From Rhizophagus clarus (Eukaryota > Glomeromycota > Glomeromycetes > Glomerales > Glomeraceae), in assembly GCA_015698045.1 (NCBI GenBank), contig BLAL01000319.1:310001-374000 (forward strand): a stretch of DNA of 64,000 bases. The letters are read 5' to 3'. Each line of letters starts with the position of its first letter. Position 1 is the stretch's first letter. The notes below the pieces were generated by a model that was not told where the DNA came from, searched no databases, and saw only the letters and a program-made list of their open reading frames with translations. Positions 11,039 to 23,695 of the stretch are shown in pieces. A program made the position numbers and the translations under genes.

Positions 11039-11948
11039 TAAATGTGACAACACGTGATTTTTTATTACGTGGGGCCTACCCTTGCAATACCCGAAAAAAA
11101 ATTCCGGAAGGCACTAATTTCACGTACTGTACTTATCCCAAATGCATATCATAAAATAAAATAATGTAAATTTAATCACAAAGATCGATGAACGCACTAA
11201 AGAACGAATAACTTATCAGATATGCTCATTCTATTTAACGAAAATTAAAAGAATCGCTTAATAAATACGCCCAACTGTCAAAGTATTATTCAACTACCTT
11301 GTTAGAACGATAAAATCGTTTATTTTTTTTATTAAAATTCTCTGCTAATTTTCGTATAATTATTCATCGTAGATGTGATGTTCGACCAATTCCTGCATCA
11401 ACCAACGAAAATACTGCGTGATAGTTTCGCTAAACAGTTATTGGTGTTTGTGTGTGATAATAATTGCCGTATAAGTAAAGCTATAGGATACGTTTGATAA
11501 TTAATCTCAACTTATATGCGGATTATCACAGTACATACGAAACAGTAATTTAATAGAAATTAGTTAATATACATTTTATATCGTTATTTTGAAAAAAAAA
11601 AAAAAAAAAATTTTTTTTAAGATATCGAACTTGAACATACCGACAAAGAAGTAAAAATAATTCCATTTTGTTTACACCGAATTATTATAAAAAATTAATA
11701 CGAATGTACAAAATTTTTTTTTTTTTATTTACTTAAATATAAAACATCAATTACATGAAATACTTACTTATTTTCATTTAAATAATACATATTTTCTGAT
11801 TCTAATTACTGCATAGTTCTATTATGAGTGTTACAACAAAATTCTCTTGAAACTTTCAAATAAAATTTTCTTAAAAAAAAAAAAAAAGTCATTCTATAAA
11901 AAATGTTCCACGTACGTATTTTTAAATAAATGTTAAAATATTTCAAAT
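11039..11948. other. Intergenic, 3' of the kinase-Sel1 gene
   Basis: AT-rich with A and T runs (11590-11620, 11715-11730, 11873-11887). I see no gene, RNA or transposon end here. Confidence 0.5.
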
Positions 11949-14153
11949 CTATTTTTTAAAAATAAGTTTATCATCATAATTCTTATATAATTTAAGCGCT
12001 TTAGTTTCGTCTTTTTCGGTTCCTATTCCATGTTGATAACAATAACCAAGATCATATATTGAACATGTATGACCTTTTTCAGTTAATTCCTCATACAATT
12101 TAAATGCTTTAATTTCATCTTTTACGGTCCCAATTCCACGCTGATAACATTCTCCAAGATTATTCATCGAAGTAAGATCACCTTTTTCAGCCGCTTCTTT
12201 ATATAATTTAAATGCTTTAATCTCATCTTTTATAATTCCAATCCCATGTTGGTAGCAATATGCAAGATCGTTTATCGCGTTAATATCGCCTTTTTCAGCT
12301 GCACTTTCATATAATTTAAATGCTTCAAATACGTTTTTTCCAGTTCCAGTTCCATAGAAATAGCATTCTCCAAGCTGATATATTGACTTAATATTACCCT
12401 TTTCGGCCGCCACTTTATATAATTCAAATGCTTTTTTTTCATCTTTTTTTATTCCTATGCCATGTCGAAAAAAATCACCTAGAAGAATAATATTTTGCTG
12501 ATTATCCATATTATTTAAGAAATAATTTAATATTTCTTTTTCATGTTCGTTATTTGGCGAAATATACTTCTCACTTAACTTTTTAAAATCATTTTTCTCA
12601 ATCCCCCCATGAAGAAATTTTTCATATAATAAGAAAATTTTGTTAATAAGATTTTTGTAATAATCTAAATTAATTGAGTTTACATCTATTTCCATAGTAT
12701 TACCAATTTGTAATGATTTAGTTAGATTACAACTCCATGAACAAATATTATCGTCACAATTATTATATTTAATTGCTTCCTTCTTATTCTCCAGTGATTT
12801 TAGGTCTGAAAATACTTGATGAATATCTGGTCTACCATCAGGATTACTTTGCCAACAACCTAAAATAATTTTAAAAGAATATTAGATCATAATAATTTAT
12901 CAAAAATAATACATCAATAATATATGATATCTTACTTGTATAAATATCAACATATTTATCAGGCATCCCAGGTGCTGGAGTTTCTCTTTTCCCATTTTGA
13001 AGTTCTATAATTAATGTGTGTGAATAATAGGATTGAAACGGTAACCGTCCAGATGATATTTCCCAAAGGAGCACACCAACACTATATACATCTGATTTCT
13101 TATTTGCTTTATAATTTTGCTCATTATTTGTTTGATCTTTTGAATCTTTTTGTTCTTTAAAAAGTAATGGATCAATATATGGTAACATTCCTATAACACC
13201 CTTGACAGAATTTGATACTTCAGCCAATCTACGTGAAAGACCAAAATCGGCTAATTTGACTTTATTCTGATGAACTAATATATTCTTTGAATGCTATATT
13301 TTTAATAACAAAAATTAATTTTAACAATATGTTTAATGTTTGATTAAAAATTAAAAAGTAAAATATTTACCAGATCACGATGAATAATATTCTTTTCATG
13401 TAAACATGAGACCGCATCAGAAATTTGTATAGCAAATTGTAACTTTGTATTCATGTCTAAATTATTGAAATTTTCTTTTAAATAATTCCTCAACGTACCA
13501 CTATCAGCATATTCGAGAATAAATAAATAATCTGGATCAATATTATCTTCATTATCTAAAATATATAAATTAAAATTTGTTTAATATATTTGCGTTGTAA
13601 CACTTATTAAAGTTAATATACAAACAATATGAACTTTGTAAAAAAAAAAAAAGAAAAAGAAAATAGCGCATAAACATAAATACCGGGACGTTTTGATTAA
13701 CCTACTAAGCAGCCTTATTGAAGTTGTAATTACTTACTCTTTCTTTTAGTAATTCCAAAAAATTTAATAATATTTGCGTGAAAATGAACTTCCAGTAATA
13801 GTTGTAACTATAAAAAAATAGTATGTGAAAAAGATTTGTTTTTAACGTTAATAATTTTGTGTTAATAATTTTTGTGAAAAATATTAAATAACACTTATAT
13901 TTTTATTCTTATTATTTACCTCATTAACAATTTCTTTCATAATACAAGTACCTTTAAAAGATTTTAATGCAACAATGGTATTGGAACCCTTCCAACTTGT
14001 TTTATGTACATTACCGAACGCTCCTTTACCTACAAGTTCTTGATTTTGAAATTCACTATAATCATGATAATTTATGTACCGATTTTTAATACCGTTCTCG
14101 ATCCATTGAATTGATTCATCCGCTTCTGTATTAATATTCAAATTATTTGCCAT
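11949..14153 (-). CDS. Protein kinase with C-terminal Sel1-like repeats
   Basis: Five-exon model, complement of 14153-13920, 13807-13738, 13555-13371, 13293-12936 and 12859-11949, all in frame, about 585 residues. The kinase part has VGKGAFGNVHKTSW, VALKSF, IIHRDL (true HRD), LADFGLSRR, SDVYSVGVLLWEISSG and a C-lobe ending GRPDIHQVF. After a linker of about 100 residues come five Sel1-like repeats about 36 residues apart: GDFFRHGIGIKKDEKKAFEL, LGECYFYGTGTGKNVFEAFK, LAYCYQHGIGIIKDEIKAFK, LGECYQRGIGTVKDEIKAFK and LGYCYQHGIGTEKDETKALK. Sel1 repeats act as protein-binding solenoids. Exons 2 and 3 have the same lengths (70 and 185 nt) as in the kinase at 7835-9482, so the two are duplicates with exchanged tails. 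Kinase-Sel1 fusions are expanded in Rhizophagus (family knowledge). Confidence 0.9.
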
Positions 14154-15295
14154 TTTTTTTTTTATTTGAAAGAATTTTATTTTAAAAAAAAGAAACTCCG
14201 ACGAAAAAAAAATGCATGCACAAATTAATTTATACTAAATCGAACGTCGATCCGGTAAAACACTTCCGGATCGACAAGTCTAGTGGTTGCATTCTCATTT
14301 GGCGACTTTAATCGGAAAAATGTTCGATATTTCTAACGTGCGAATGTTTCAATAATTTTATATCGACACTTTTTTTTTTCGGGAATTTATGTCCTGTATT
14401 TCGAATTTTTTTTTGTTTCCTATAAAAAAAAATGTAAAAAAAATATATTGTACACTTATGTGTAATATCAAATTAACGAGTACGGAACTTCATCTAAATA
14501 CCTTACTCTTCTTTATCTTCTCTGTAACATTGTTTACTCCGTTTTGAAAAAAAAAACCGAAATTTTTTTCACTCAGAATTTTCATCCAATAAAAGGAGCT
14601 CACGTGCTCACGTGTTACGTAGTTAGTCCGATCCAATCATATTTGATCACGTGATGAGGTAAAAATTAAAAATAAATATAAAATGCCTGAGAAATTTTCT
14701 TCGTAAATAACATTATTTAATAATAATAATGTTAAAAAGTGTCAATATTTCATCGACTAATATAATAAATATTCTCTTGCGATATTGATTTATTTTTGAT
14801 TAAAATGTCAAAATGTAAATTTTCTTATGAGGTCATAATTCATATATTTACGTTACATTGTTTGTTATGTTTGTTAATAACACGAATAATCAAAGAATGA
14901 TAAGAGAGAACGAGTATGAAACCAAATAAAACGTTAATTTGGATTTATTTGTTGCAAAGACTAACTTAAAAGATCCAGTTCCTTCTGATTTAAAGTTAGC
15001 TTGTGGCTGAATGTTTTTAAATAAGCGGTTATTTTAGTCATACTATTTTACTTATTGGTAAAATAAGGGGTAAGATCCACGTTAAAATCAGGTTTTTACA
15101 TCGGAAATAATTATCTTAATTCCGAATTAATCATATGTAAGGATTAGAATTATGATTAGATCATTTCATCATTTCATCATAACAATTACCAAACATGGAA
15201 ACAATAATAAGAATTTATTAACATTATGATTTTATATAAATAGCGTAGTTTTAAATTCTTACTGTTCACCTTATAACCTTAATTTTCACAATATT
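14154..15295. other. Divergent intergenic region between two kinase genes
   Basis: It would carry both promoters. Visible features are a perfect 10-bp inverted repeat (GTCGATCCGG 14246-14255, CCGGATCGAC 14266-14275) and two CACGTG E-boxes near 14600. No TATA-type element can be picked out from the AT-rich background. The rest is unremarkable. Confidence 0.5.
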
Positions 15296-16520
15296 ATGAG
15301 GCGACTCAGATATCCTTACACTTGTAGAGTATGTAATTTTAAAACCAAAATAATTCCATGCATAAAATGCGCTATGTATGAACGTCATAATAATTTTGAC
15401 AGCGGATACAAACACGTAAATGATATGATTATTGCATCGCAAAACTATGCGAAAAATGATTCTGATTTTCTTGAATGGATCGAATTCTCTCAGTTAAGAA
15501 TTTTAGAAACATTAGATGAAGGAGGATTCGGAGTAGTTTATAAAGCCAGATGGCTTGATGGTTTACCTATGGATGCAACTGATGTTGGTAGAGCTTGGAA
15601 TAGAAGTCATTTTAATTATATTGTCGCGGTAAAATTCTTTCATAATGATAAAGACTTTTTAAAAGAGGTAAAATATTATTTGAAAATATTATGATTATCA
15701 AGAAAAAGAGTATAAAATATTCACCTAAATTTGTTATATTTTTAAGTTTGCAAGTATTTACAGAGTAGTAAAAAGATATTCCGAAGAGAATGAATATCCA
15801 TCAAATATCGTTCATTATTATGGTGCTACTTATGATTATGATAATGAGCATTACGGTATTGTTATGGAATACTATATAAATACTTCTTTGAGTAATTATC
15901 TACATTACGATTGGCAAGAAATTTATTGGACGGAAAAATTATGCATTCTCCGAGATATTTCTTATGGGCTTCATACTCTTCATAGCCAAAACCTAATCCA
16001 TGGAGATTTGCATAGCGGTAATGTAATGATTGGTTATATCGATGGATCAACTGATTCGGATATCGCATTTCTTGGTGATCTGGGATTTTGTAGATTTGAA
16101 GAAAATGTGAGAACAGATTATGGTATCAATGGCGTAATACCTTTTATTGCTCCAGAAATCTTCGATGGTTGTCCATATAGCAGGAAAGCTGACATTTATA
16201 GTTTTGGAATGATTATGTATCATATTTCAACTAACAGGGCTCCTTTTCATCATCGAGCCCATGACAATAGATTAGTCAATCAAATTTCTAACGGTCTTAG
16301 ACCAAAAATTTATAGAGAAGATGAAATTCCATATTGTTTTGTAAGTTTAATGCGTAATTGTTGGAATTCTGATGCTAGATGTAGACCTACTGCTTACACT
16401 TTATATGAGAAATTCAATTCTTGGATCGAGTATGGTGAAGAATTTGAAGATATCGAATGGAACGTAACTGAGCCATCCAATTATCACAGGAAAGCTGTTT
16501 ATACGAGCCGAACATGGTAA
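15296..16520 (+). CDS. TKL-type protein kinase with N-terminal two-CxxC motif
   Basis: Two exons, 15296-15667 and 15747-16520, phase 0, about 381 residues. The start is the ATG at 15296. The N-terminus has CRVC and CIKC 14 residues apart, a likely small zinc-binding ribbon, as is common before kinases of this fungal family. The kinase domain has DEGGFGVVYKARW, a long insert, VAVKFF, LIHGDLHSGNVM (HRD to HGD), LGDLGFC in place of DFG, IAPEIFDG, ADIYSFGMIMYHIS and NCWNSDARCRPT. It is more diverged from the other kinases in this window than they are from each other. The altered HRD and DFG motifs leave catalytic strength uncertain. Confidence 0.9.
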
Positions 16521-17253
16521 ATAAGATTTTCGTAAAAAATATATAATTGCAAGATATTTGCTTAGTTCGATGCTTATCGTTATATAAATTATTAATTTAG
16601 GTAGTAAGAAAAAATTAATTATGAAGTTGTTACAAATACTTTATACAGTAGTGTTTAGATTAATATGGATCAAGTAATAATTTTTTTAAAATCATTTATT
16701 TTATTTATTAATTAGGAAGAAATTTTATTATTAGTTATATGAAGTACAGTATATAATATATTTTTATTAATAACTTATTAAATTTACCACTTTTATGATT
16801 GGCACTAAGAATTTGCTCTTTTTAAAGGAAAAAAAAATCAAAAAATGGCACTATTTTAATCTTCATTAAATCGAGTCATTATAATAATTCTCTGTTTTGA
16901 TTGGCTTATCGTTCATCTTATCAAAAAGCTTGGAATTTATATAACAAAGGATTAATATTTGTTAACAGTATTTTTGAAAATTAATAGTGTCGCACAAAAC
17001 GTGATTTCTATTTATAAACTAAATCATTTCTGCCTTTAACGGAAGTTCCCGAGTTCGATTGTAAAATGAGTAATCTTAAAAATAACGCAATATGTAAACA
17101 AAAATTTCTCATGTTCCGCAACTTCACGCCCAATTATTTTTATTAAATATTCATAAACCACTATAAAAGTTGGATTTAGACTTCAATATTCATTTGATTA
17201 ATCGTTTAAATTTAGATACTTTCTTTAATAAATGATTTCCAGTCATTATGTTA

Positions 17254-17408
17254 TTAGGTGAGTTCTAGAAAAGGGACCAAAAAAAATTGTTTGTTTTAAA
17301 CTAATAAATATTCTGAACCTGATGGTTTAATCTACATATATTTTACTTAGGAACTATTTTTCAAAAAAAAAAAATTCTAATTTGACCCCTATTTCCTAGC
17401 ACTCCCTA
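17254..17408. mobile_element. Small TIR element, about 155 bp
   Basis: TAGGTGAGTTCTAGAAAAGG at the left faces a right end whose reverse complement reads TAGGGAGTGCTAGGAAATAG. The TIRs are diverged and about 25 bp long. There is no ORF and no clear target duplication. 16521-17253 is otherwise AT-rich intergenic DNA with no gene seen. Confidence 0.45.
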
Positions 17409-17507
17409 TATATTTAAAAGATTATGAATCGATAACTATAATTTTTAGTAAGTTTACAGCTAAGATACAGTAGGTTGCGGTCATGCTCTTGATAATTTGT
17501 TAATTCG

Positions 17508-17775
17508 TTGATTTATTGCAAGCTGAAACTCACGACTCTGATTATAATAATTGCATTATTAATTTCTGCAATTTCATCATTTTATAGAAAGGGTGACTAC
17601 CAACTTCATGCATTATTCAAGAATGAAAGAAATCGATCTTGGATCGGGAAATATAGATTATATGGTAAGCAGTTGGATATCTTCAATTTCATATACTGTA
17701 GATGAGCTTGAAATTTTAATCTAATCATCACAGATTCGAAGAGTGTTTGATCCAGAATTTTCGTGATACGGTCGA
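17508..17775 (+). other. Possible short secreted or membrane-anchored protein exon pair
   Basis: An open frame at 17508-17665 reads KLKLTTLIIIIALLISAISS (signal-anchor-like) followed by a basic stretch. It reaches a good 5' splice site (ATATG|GTAAGC). An AG near 17731 could join a six-residue tail and stop. No in-frame ATG is present, so this is a weak candidate only. Confidence 0.2.
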
Positions 17776-20700
17776 TTCCGAGTTCAAGCGTTATATCAGC
17801 TAATCTTATCTATATATACTGTTTATGTAAATAGTAGAGAAAAATGTGCCTTTTAAAGAGAAAAGAAAGCGTTAAGAAAAATCCACTAAAGCAACGTAAC
17901 AATTTCAAGGGCAGTTCCAATAAGCAAAAGTGGATTTATTGCACTTGCCAGATAATTTTGGAGTAATCGTGCATCATCCTAGTGGATATGTGTCGGAAGT
18001 GGTCCTTTTCTAGGTCAGACGTCCACAGCGTGTACCTCAGAGAGAAGAATTTGCTAATAGATATTTCTTTTTTTGGGTGTCTCTCAGCCTTTGGTTTTTT
18101 TTTTTAATTTTATTTTTTTTTACGTCTAATTAGACCAACCATTAAGTTTTTTTTTCGTTTTCCCTTATCCCAAGGCGCGATCTAAACCTTGTCCTCTTCA
18201 TTTCCCCTATTTCTCAACGTTCAACTTGTTGCGATGGATCTCTGTTAATTGTCTAGTAATTTAGCATAGATAGGTGTTTCTACTCTCATATTCTTCTGTT
18301 AATTACAGAGTGTAATGTTGTTATAAAATAAAGATGAAAATCCATCCTGTTTAAAAAAAAATGAGAATTCTAATAATAATTTCATACTTGCATTATTGTA
18401 CATCATCGATCTAAATTGCAAAATTTGTGAGAGAGTTTTCGGAAATTTTATATCGTTAAAGTTATTAATTGATTTTTCATTTTCGATATTCATTTGAATT
18501 GTCAGCATAAAATTTCTTGCACTCCATGTGTTGTAAAGTAATTTTTTAGATAGTTTTTTATATATTAAGTAAATTATTATTAACATTAAACTTTTCTTAG
18601 CTTAACGGTTAATATATTTTTGTTAATTTTTATAATTTTCGTTGATTTTTTTTTTTTTTTAATTTTTTGTCGATTTTTTTTTTTATAATTTTCGTTGATT
18701 TTTTTTTATTTACATCAGAAGGCAACTATGAAGCGGCCCTTTCTAATAAAAATATCGAAAATGAAATAATAATGCTTTGAGTCAACAAAGTTTCACAAAA
18801 GAGGAAGCTAGTGATAAAGTTATTGACACATCACAAAAAAGAAGACTTAAAATGTCAAACTAGAAAAATAACCAAGTTCATACTTAGTATTCTTGATGAG
18901 TTGGAAGAAAATGAGAATGAAAAAGTAAGAAGATTTTGAAACTAGTAATGGACATATGATAAAGTTTTGGAATTGGTTAAGGACAGAAAAGAAAAACGAA
19001 CAAGTTCATAGATTTATTCAGTTTACTAATTTGATATTTGACGTTATAAGAATAAAAATTTTATTACATGATAAATTTACATGTTACGCTAATGATTTAC
19101 CTGTTTTGTTTTGTTATTTACAGAATTTGAAGACAAAAGTTACGAAAAATTAAAAATAATTTTTTTTTTTCTTAATTTTCGAAAATTTATTCTCTTTTTG
19201 AAGGTCTTTAATTATTTTACGTATGATAAAAAAAATGTCATTTATGACGATATGATATGAAGTATTGAGACATAGTGTAATAATGGTATGTAGTTAATGG
19301 ACGTTTACGACGTTATTTATGGAGATAATTTCTAGCAAGATGGACAGAATGCACAGATTTTAGGATCAAAGGCATCGAACGGGTAGTTATAATTATTATA
19401 TGGAGACGATCTGTTACTGTCCATCATTCGGAAGGATGATATAATTCCCGTACATCTTGGTATTTTCCGTTTTCCGTCGATGGAAGAAGGTTTTAACGTG
19501 AAAAAACTTTCGGACAAAAATTTATCCAGTCATCTCTATAAGTCAACTTATTTCATTATGAAAAAAGGTTCAAAAATCGCAAGATGTGTAGTGATTGACT
19601 TTTCTTTTTAGCCAAAGTGTAACGAAGGACTAGATAATTCTAAGTTATGTGATACGAATGTTCAAATGTCTGACCGCCACGTGGATTTAACAAAAGGTCC
19701 GTTCCCTAGTAATTGTATAATTTTGGAAACCCATTTCAAATAAATCATATAAGTGTTACGTTTCATAACATAATTTTAATGTTTTACAAATATTTGACAA
19801 GTTCGAAAGAAAAAATAATGAATTAAGAATGAAAGTAAGATAATAACGTTTTTTTTTTTTTTTTACTTAAATATTTCTATTCAATACTTCCATTTATATC
19901 AGCAAAATAAGTCTTATTTCAAAAAAAATTCCAATCTTTTTTTATCTGTACATAGGATTTTGCCATTTTTATAGTATTCCTTAATAAATAGATTGATTTA
20001 TGATTTTATTTATTTTTTTAACATTTGTGACATTGCGATATTGCAAGTACATAAACTATAACCTTAATTCAAAAAAAAAAAAAACCGATTATATTTATAA
20101 GTTGTAATTTTTGATTCATTTAACCTAATGCAGTATTTTATTTACAAGATGTAATACAAACAATTTTACACTTAGATTATTAAGATAATCCGAATTTCGG
20201 GAAATTAACTTTCGGGATAACCAATTTCGGGATTTCATTTATTGGGTGCTTGTAGATCCATTAGTATCATTCGATTTTTAACATAAGTAAAATCCTTAAT
20301 TCTGGCTGAAATTATAAAATTTAACCGGAATTATAACATTTATAACAAATACTAAATAGTAATATGTTTGAACCTTGTCATCAACCTTAAAAAAAAAAAA
20401 AATAATAAATCATTTCTAGAAGAATGAGATAAAAAAAGTTTTTAAGGATTAGATGCAAAAGTATTTTAAAAGAATTTTTGTACATTCATTTTCATTTGTT
20501 TTCGTTCGTAATAACGAATTGTTCATTAATACAATTTCTTAATTTTGGAGAATTTTCAAATTTCGAATTTCGATCTTTAAAAGAATTATTGTGAATTGTG
20601 TTTCATAGATGAATATTTTTAGTAAACATTCCAAAAATGTTTTCAAGCGCCATAATTTACCGCCCAGTTCATGTTACACAATCAAACCAACCAAATTTAG

Positions 20701-20861
20701 GAATGGGCCTAAAAAAATGTAACGAACTTTATTTACCATTTATGGGATAACGTCCATGCAAAATTACACATATATTTAATTTTGTACACATTTATTTCAC
20801 TTTTTTTACCAATTCAAAAAAAAAAAAAAAATTTTACGGAGAAAAAAAGAAAAAAGAAAAA
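17776..20861. other. Long gene-poor stretch with decayed coding traces
   Basis: 18600-18715 is a T-rich repeat of TTTTCGTTGATTTTTTT. Near 18760-18860 one frame reads NNALSQQSFTKEEASDKVID then KRRLKMSN before stops, which looks like a relic of a coding sequence I cannot name. Short open frames at 18299-18586 and 19332-19517 (minus strand) have no recognisable features. 19540-20861 is AT-rich and includes the putative promoter of the BTB gene. Confidence 0.35.
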
Positions 20862-22256
20862 ATGACTAGAGGAAATTCATTAGAACAAGATTTAAAAATA
20901 TTAATTAATAATCCAAAATATAGTGATATTGAAATTATATGTCAAGATGGAAAGAAAATTTATGGAATTAGATCAATCTTAGCAGCACGATGTGAAGTAT
21001 TAGATAAATTACTTTATAATGGAATGAAAGAAAGTTATGAAAATCAAATCACTTTTCCACAAATTGATTCTAATGAAATTAAATTAATAGTAGAATATTT
21101 ATATACTGGATCGATTGATAAGGAATCTTTTAATAAAGATAATATTATTGAGGCTTATTTAGCAGCAGATTATTTTCAATTAGCAGAACTTCAAAAATTA
21201 TTATTAGAATTTATTAAAATTATTTTAGAAAAAAGGAATTTATCACCTGAATTATTATCAAAAACTGTTGTAAAATTACCCACTTTGGTAGATAATGAAT
21301 TACTTAACTTATTAACAGAATCCGTGGCATTGATTCCTTTAAATTCTATTGAACTTGGTAGATTATCCTTTTCAGCACTTCAACATATTTTATCATATAC
21401 ATACGAAAATGAAATACTATTTATGACATCCGAATACGATGTATTTCGATATAGTGTAATTTTGGCAGCAAAAAATGTATCCGATAATGCGGTAGGAATT
21501 ATTGAAACAGTTTTACCAGATATAAATAAAGAAGATGTTTCGACTCATAATTACATGGAAATTGATGATTTTAATAATCATCGACAACAAATTGTTGAAG
21601 AATTAAGTCATTTAATTAAATATATTGATTTTAAACTTATTCATGGAAATGTTTTGGCTAATATTATTGAACCTTTAAATATTATTCCAATGCAAGTATT
21701 ATACGATGCATATAGGTACCACGCGAGATCAAATCACAATAAATTTATTAAATTTCGAGGTTGTAATAAAGCTAACCTAGTTTGGGATGAGTTAGCATGT
21801 GGGTCGAACCTCGTTATTAAGGATAATGGATGCGTCGTTTGTGCTTCTAATTGTGTATATGGATGTCAAACTGTGAGATCAAAATTTGGCTTTAGTGATA
21901 CTGGTATTTATGAATGGGACGTTATTATTGAAAAATATTGTGCAAATTCATGGATAGGAATTTGTGAAGCTGTTAATGTCGATTATGAGAAATGGGCGGG
22001 GGTTCAGGCAAATGCATGGGTCTTAGGATCAAATGGTAGTTGTTATAATAATTTCATAGAAACAATTGGGTATTGTCCACCCTTCGGTGAAAGTGATGTT
22101 ATTACTGTACACTTAAATATGAATGAAAGGACATGTGCATTTTCTATTAACGGAAGAAGATATCCGCCAGTTTCAGCATGGAAAAACTTACCGTCAAAGC
22201 TTTATCCTGTTGTTTCGTTATTTCGTCCTGGTCAATTTCGAATTCAACTACATTAA
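20862..22256 (+). CDS. BTB-BACK-SPRY domain protein
   Basis: A single exon of 464 residues with ATG at 20862 after an A-rich leader. Residues about 8-115 form a BTB/POZ domain: LINNPKYSDIEIICQDGKKI, SILAARCEVLDKLLYNGMKE, VEYLYTGSI, AAYDYFQL-like AADYFQLAEL. A BACK-like helical region follows (about 120-280). Residues about 300-464 are SPRY/B30.2-like: SDTGIYEWDVIIEK, SWIGICEA, NAWVLGSNGSCY, CAFSINGRRYPPVSAW, YPVVSLF. BTB-BACK proteins usually bring substrates to Cullin-3 ubiquitin ligases, and SPRY would bind the substrate; that role is from family knowledge. The gene has no introns, unlike the kinases around it, and is intact. Confidence 0.93.
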   Translation: MTRGNSLEQDLKILINNPKYSDIEIICQDGKKIYGIRSILAARCEVLDKLLYNGMKESYENQITFPQIDSNEIKLIVEYLYTGSIDKESFNKDNIIEAYLAADYFQLAELQKLLLEFIKIILEKRNLSPELLSKTVVKLPTLVDNELLNLLTESVALIPLNSIELGRLSFSALQHILSYTYENEILFMTSEYDVFRYSVILAAKNVSDNAVGIIETVLPDINKEDVSTHNYMEIDDFNNHRQQIVEELSHLIKYIDFKLIHGNVLANIIEPLNIIPMQVLYDAYRYHARSNHNKFIKFRGCNKANLVWDELACGSNLVIKDNGCVVCASNCVYGCQTVRSKFGFSDTGIYEWDVIIEKYCANSWIGICEAVNVDYEKWAGVQANAWVLGSNGSCYNNFIETIGYCPPFGESDVITVHLNMNERTCAFSINGRRYPPVSAWKNLPSKLYPVVSLFRPGQFRIQLH

Positions 22257-23480
22257 GATAGGTATCTTTCGTTTGTTAAAAAATAAGTTATTTGATTAAT
22301 CAGGAATTAGAAATACGACTTCTTTTTTTTTTTTTTTTGTTAACTATTAGAAATATAAAGTATGTAACTATCTAGGAAAGGTCCTTTAAATAGTTTTAAG
22401 TAGTATCAGAACAATAGAAGATTCGAATAGATAGTCGAAAAAAAATTGTTTTCAAGAACTTTTCTTACTGATAACGATAAATAAAGAAATTTTATGAGTT
22501 TTTTATTTTTTTTTTTTTCTCATAGTTCTTTCGTATCGTGCAACGGTTTTTTATATTGTAAGAATGACGTAACATTGAAATTAAAGTAGTGTAATTATAC
22601 GGGAGATAAAGGCATAAATCAACTAATACTCACTCACTCTGTCTGTCTGTCAGTGTTGGCAAATGACATTGAAATGACATTGAAATGATACCAAATGACA
22701 TCAAAAGACATCGATGTTACTATAAAAAGTGACAAATGTCATTTAAAAAATAGGTAAATGACATGGTAATTTGCCATAATTGGCCGCACCAATAGCGATA
22801 GTGTAATTATCTAAGTGCAAAATACTTTTTTTTTTTTTAGACCTCGTTCGTAAAAATGTTTCGCAAATTTCTCATTCTGGTGAATTATACTTAAAGAGAG
22901 CAAGAATATCTTTCCGACTTGCACGATTTGCGTTATTTCTAGGAGAATAATTCCGTCGCACAAACCATTATTTTGTATATTTTCAGGGGCCACCTAGAAA
23001 AGTGATGTACAGTATTTAATAGAGATAAATAGGGGTTAAAGCAAAAATATAAATAGTAAATAGTCCTTGAATACATTATTTTGAAGTACTTTTATTTTTT
23101 TTTTTCTTTTTTCTTTTTTTTTTTCTTTTTTGAAAAGAACGTAGTCCTTCGAATACGCTCGGAAAATTAATTTGAAGTACTTTATCTTTGTTTTTTTTTT
23201 CAAAAAAAAAAAAAAAAAACTGAAGGACGATTCTTTCTGTATTATTAGCTATAGCAGCACACTTAACAAAGATAATATTGGCCAAATCATTTGATAATAA
23301 ATCTTTAAATATATTTAATATTTTTATCGGGTTAACATTATGGTCAAAGTGTATGTTTTACAAGAACTGCAATGAGATTTTCTTTAAACTTCCACCAGAA
23401 ATGTACTAATTAGTTTATAATATCATATAAGGGAAAGTGATGTGTATAATATTGTTTGTCAATTTTACATAAATTCATCA
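22257..23480. other. Intergenic with small repeats
   Basis: 22650-22790 has repeated AAATGACATTGAAATGACAT motifs within a possible degenerate MITE. 23055-23230 has two copies of a roughly 45-bp block containing TTTGAAGTACTTT with long T and A runs. The lysine-rich frame at 23076-23285 is a homopolymer artefact. Confidence 0.45.
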
Positions 23481-23484
23481 TCAA

Positions 23485-23695
23485 AAAAGTGATATAAATT
23501 TATCGCTGTTTCAAAATGGTTGATGTTGTTATGTTTGGAAGAAAAAAAAAAAAAGAAAACCGGAAACCGGACGAAAACTGGATAAAAACTAGAAAAAAGA
23601 TGGACGAAAGCCGGACGAATATTGGTATATCATAAATAAATAACATCAACCATTTTGAAAACGACGATGATTATAAATTTTTCGTACTAATAAAA
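23485..23695. mobile_element. Foldback/MITE-like element
   Basis: TTTCAAAATGGTTGATGTT near 23509 is inverted at 23641-23660 as AACATCAACCATTTTGAAA. Weaker inverted similarity continues outward (ATAAATTTAT...CG) to about 23487 and 23690. The centre holds CCGGAAACCGGACG-like repeats. Confidence 0.6.

Noticed and set aside
15862-16068. Minus-strand open frame inside a kinase exon
   Set aside because: Antisense shadow of the plus-strand kinase at 15296-16520.
23076-23285. Lysine-rich minus-strand frame
   Set aside because: It comes from poly-T and poly-A runs in a duplicated block.
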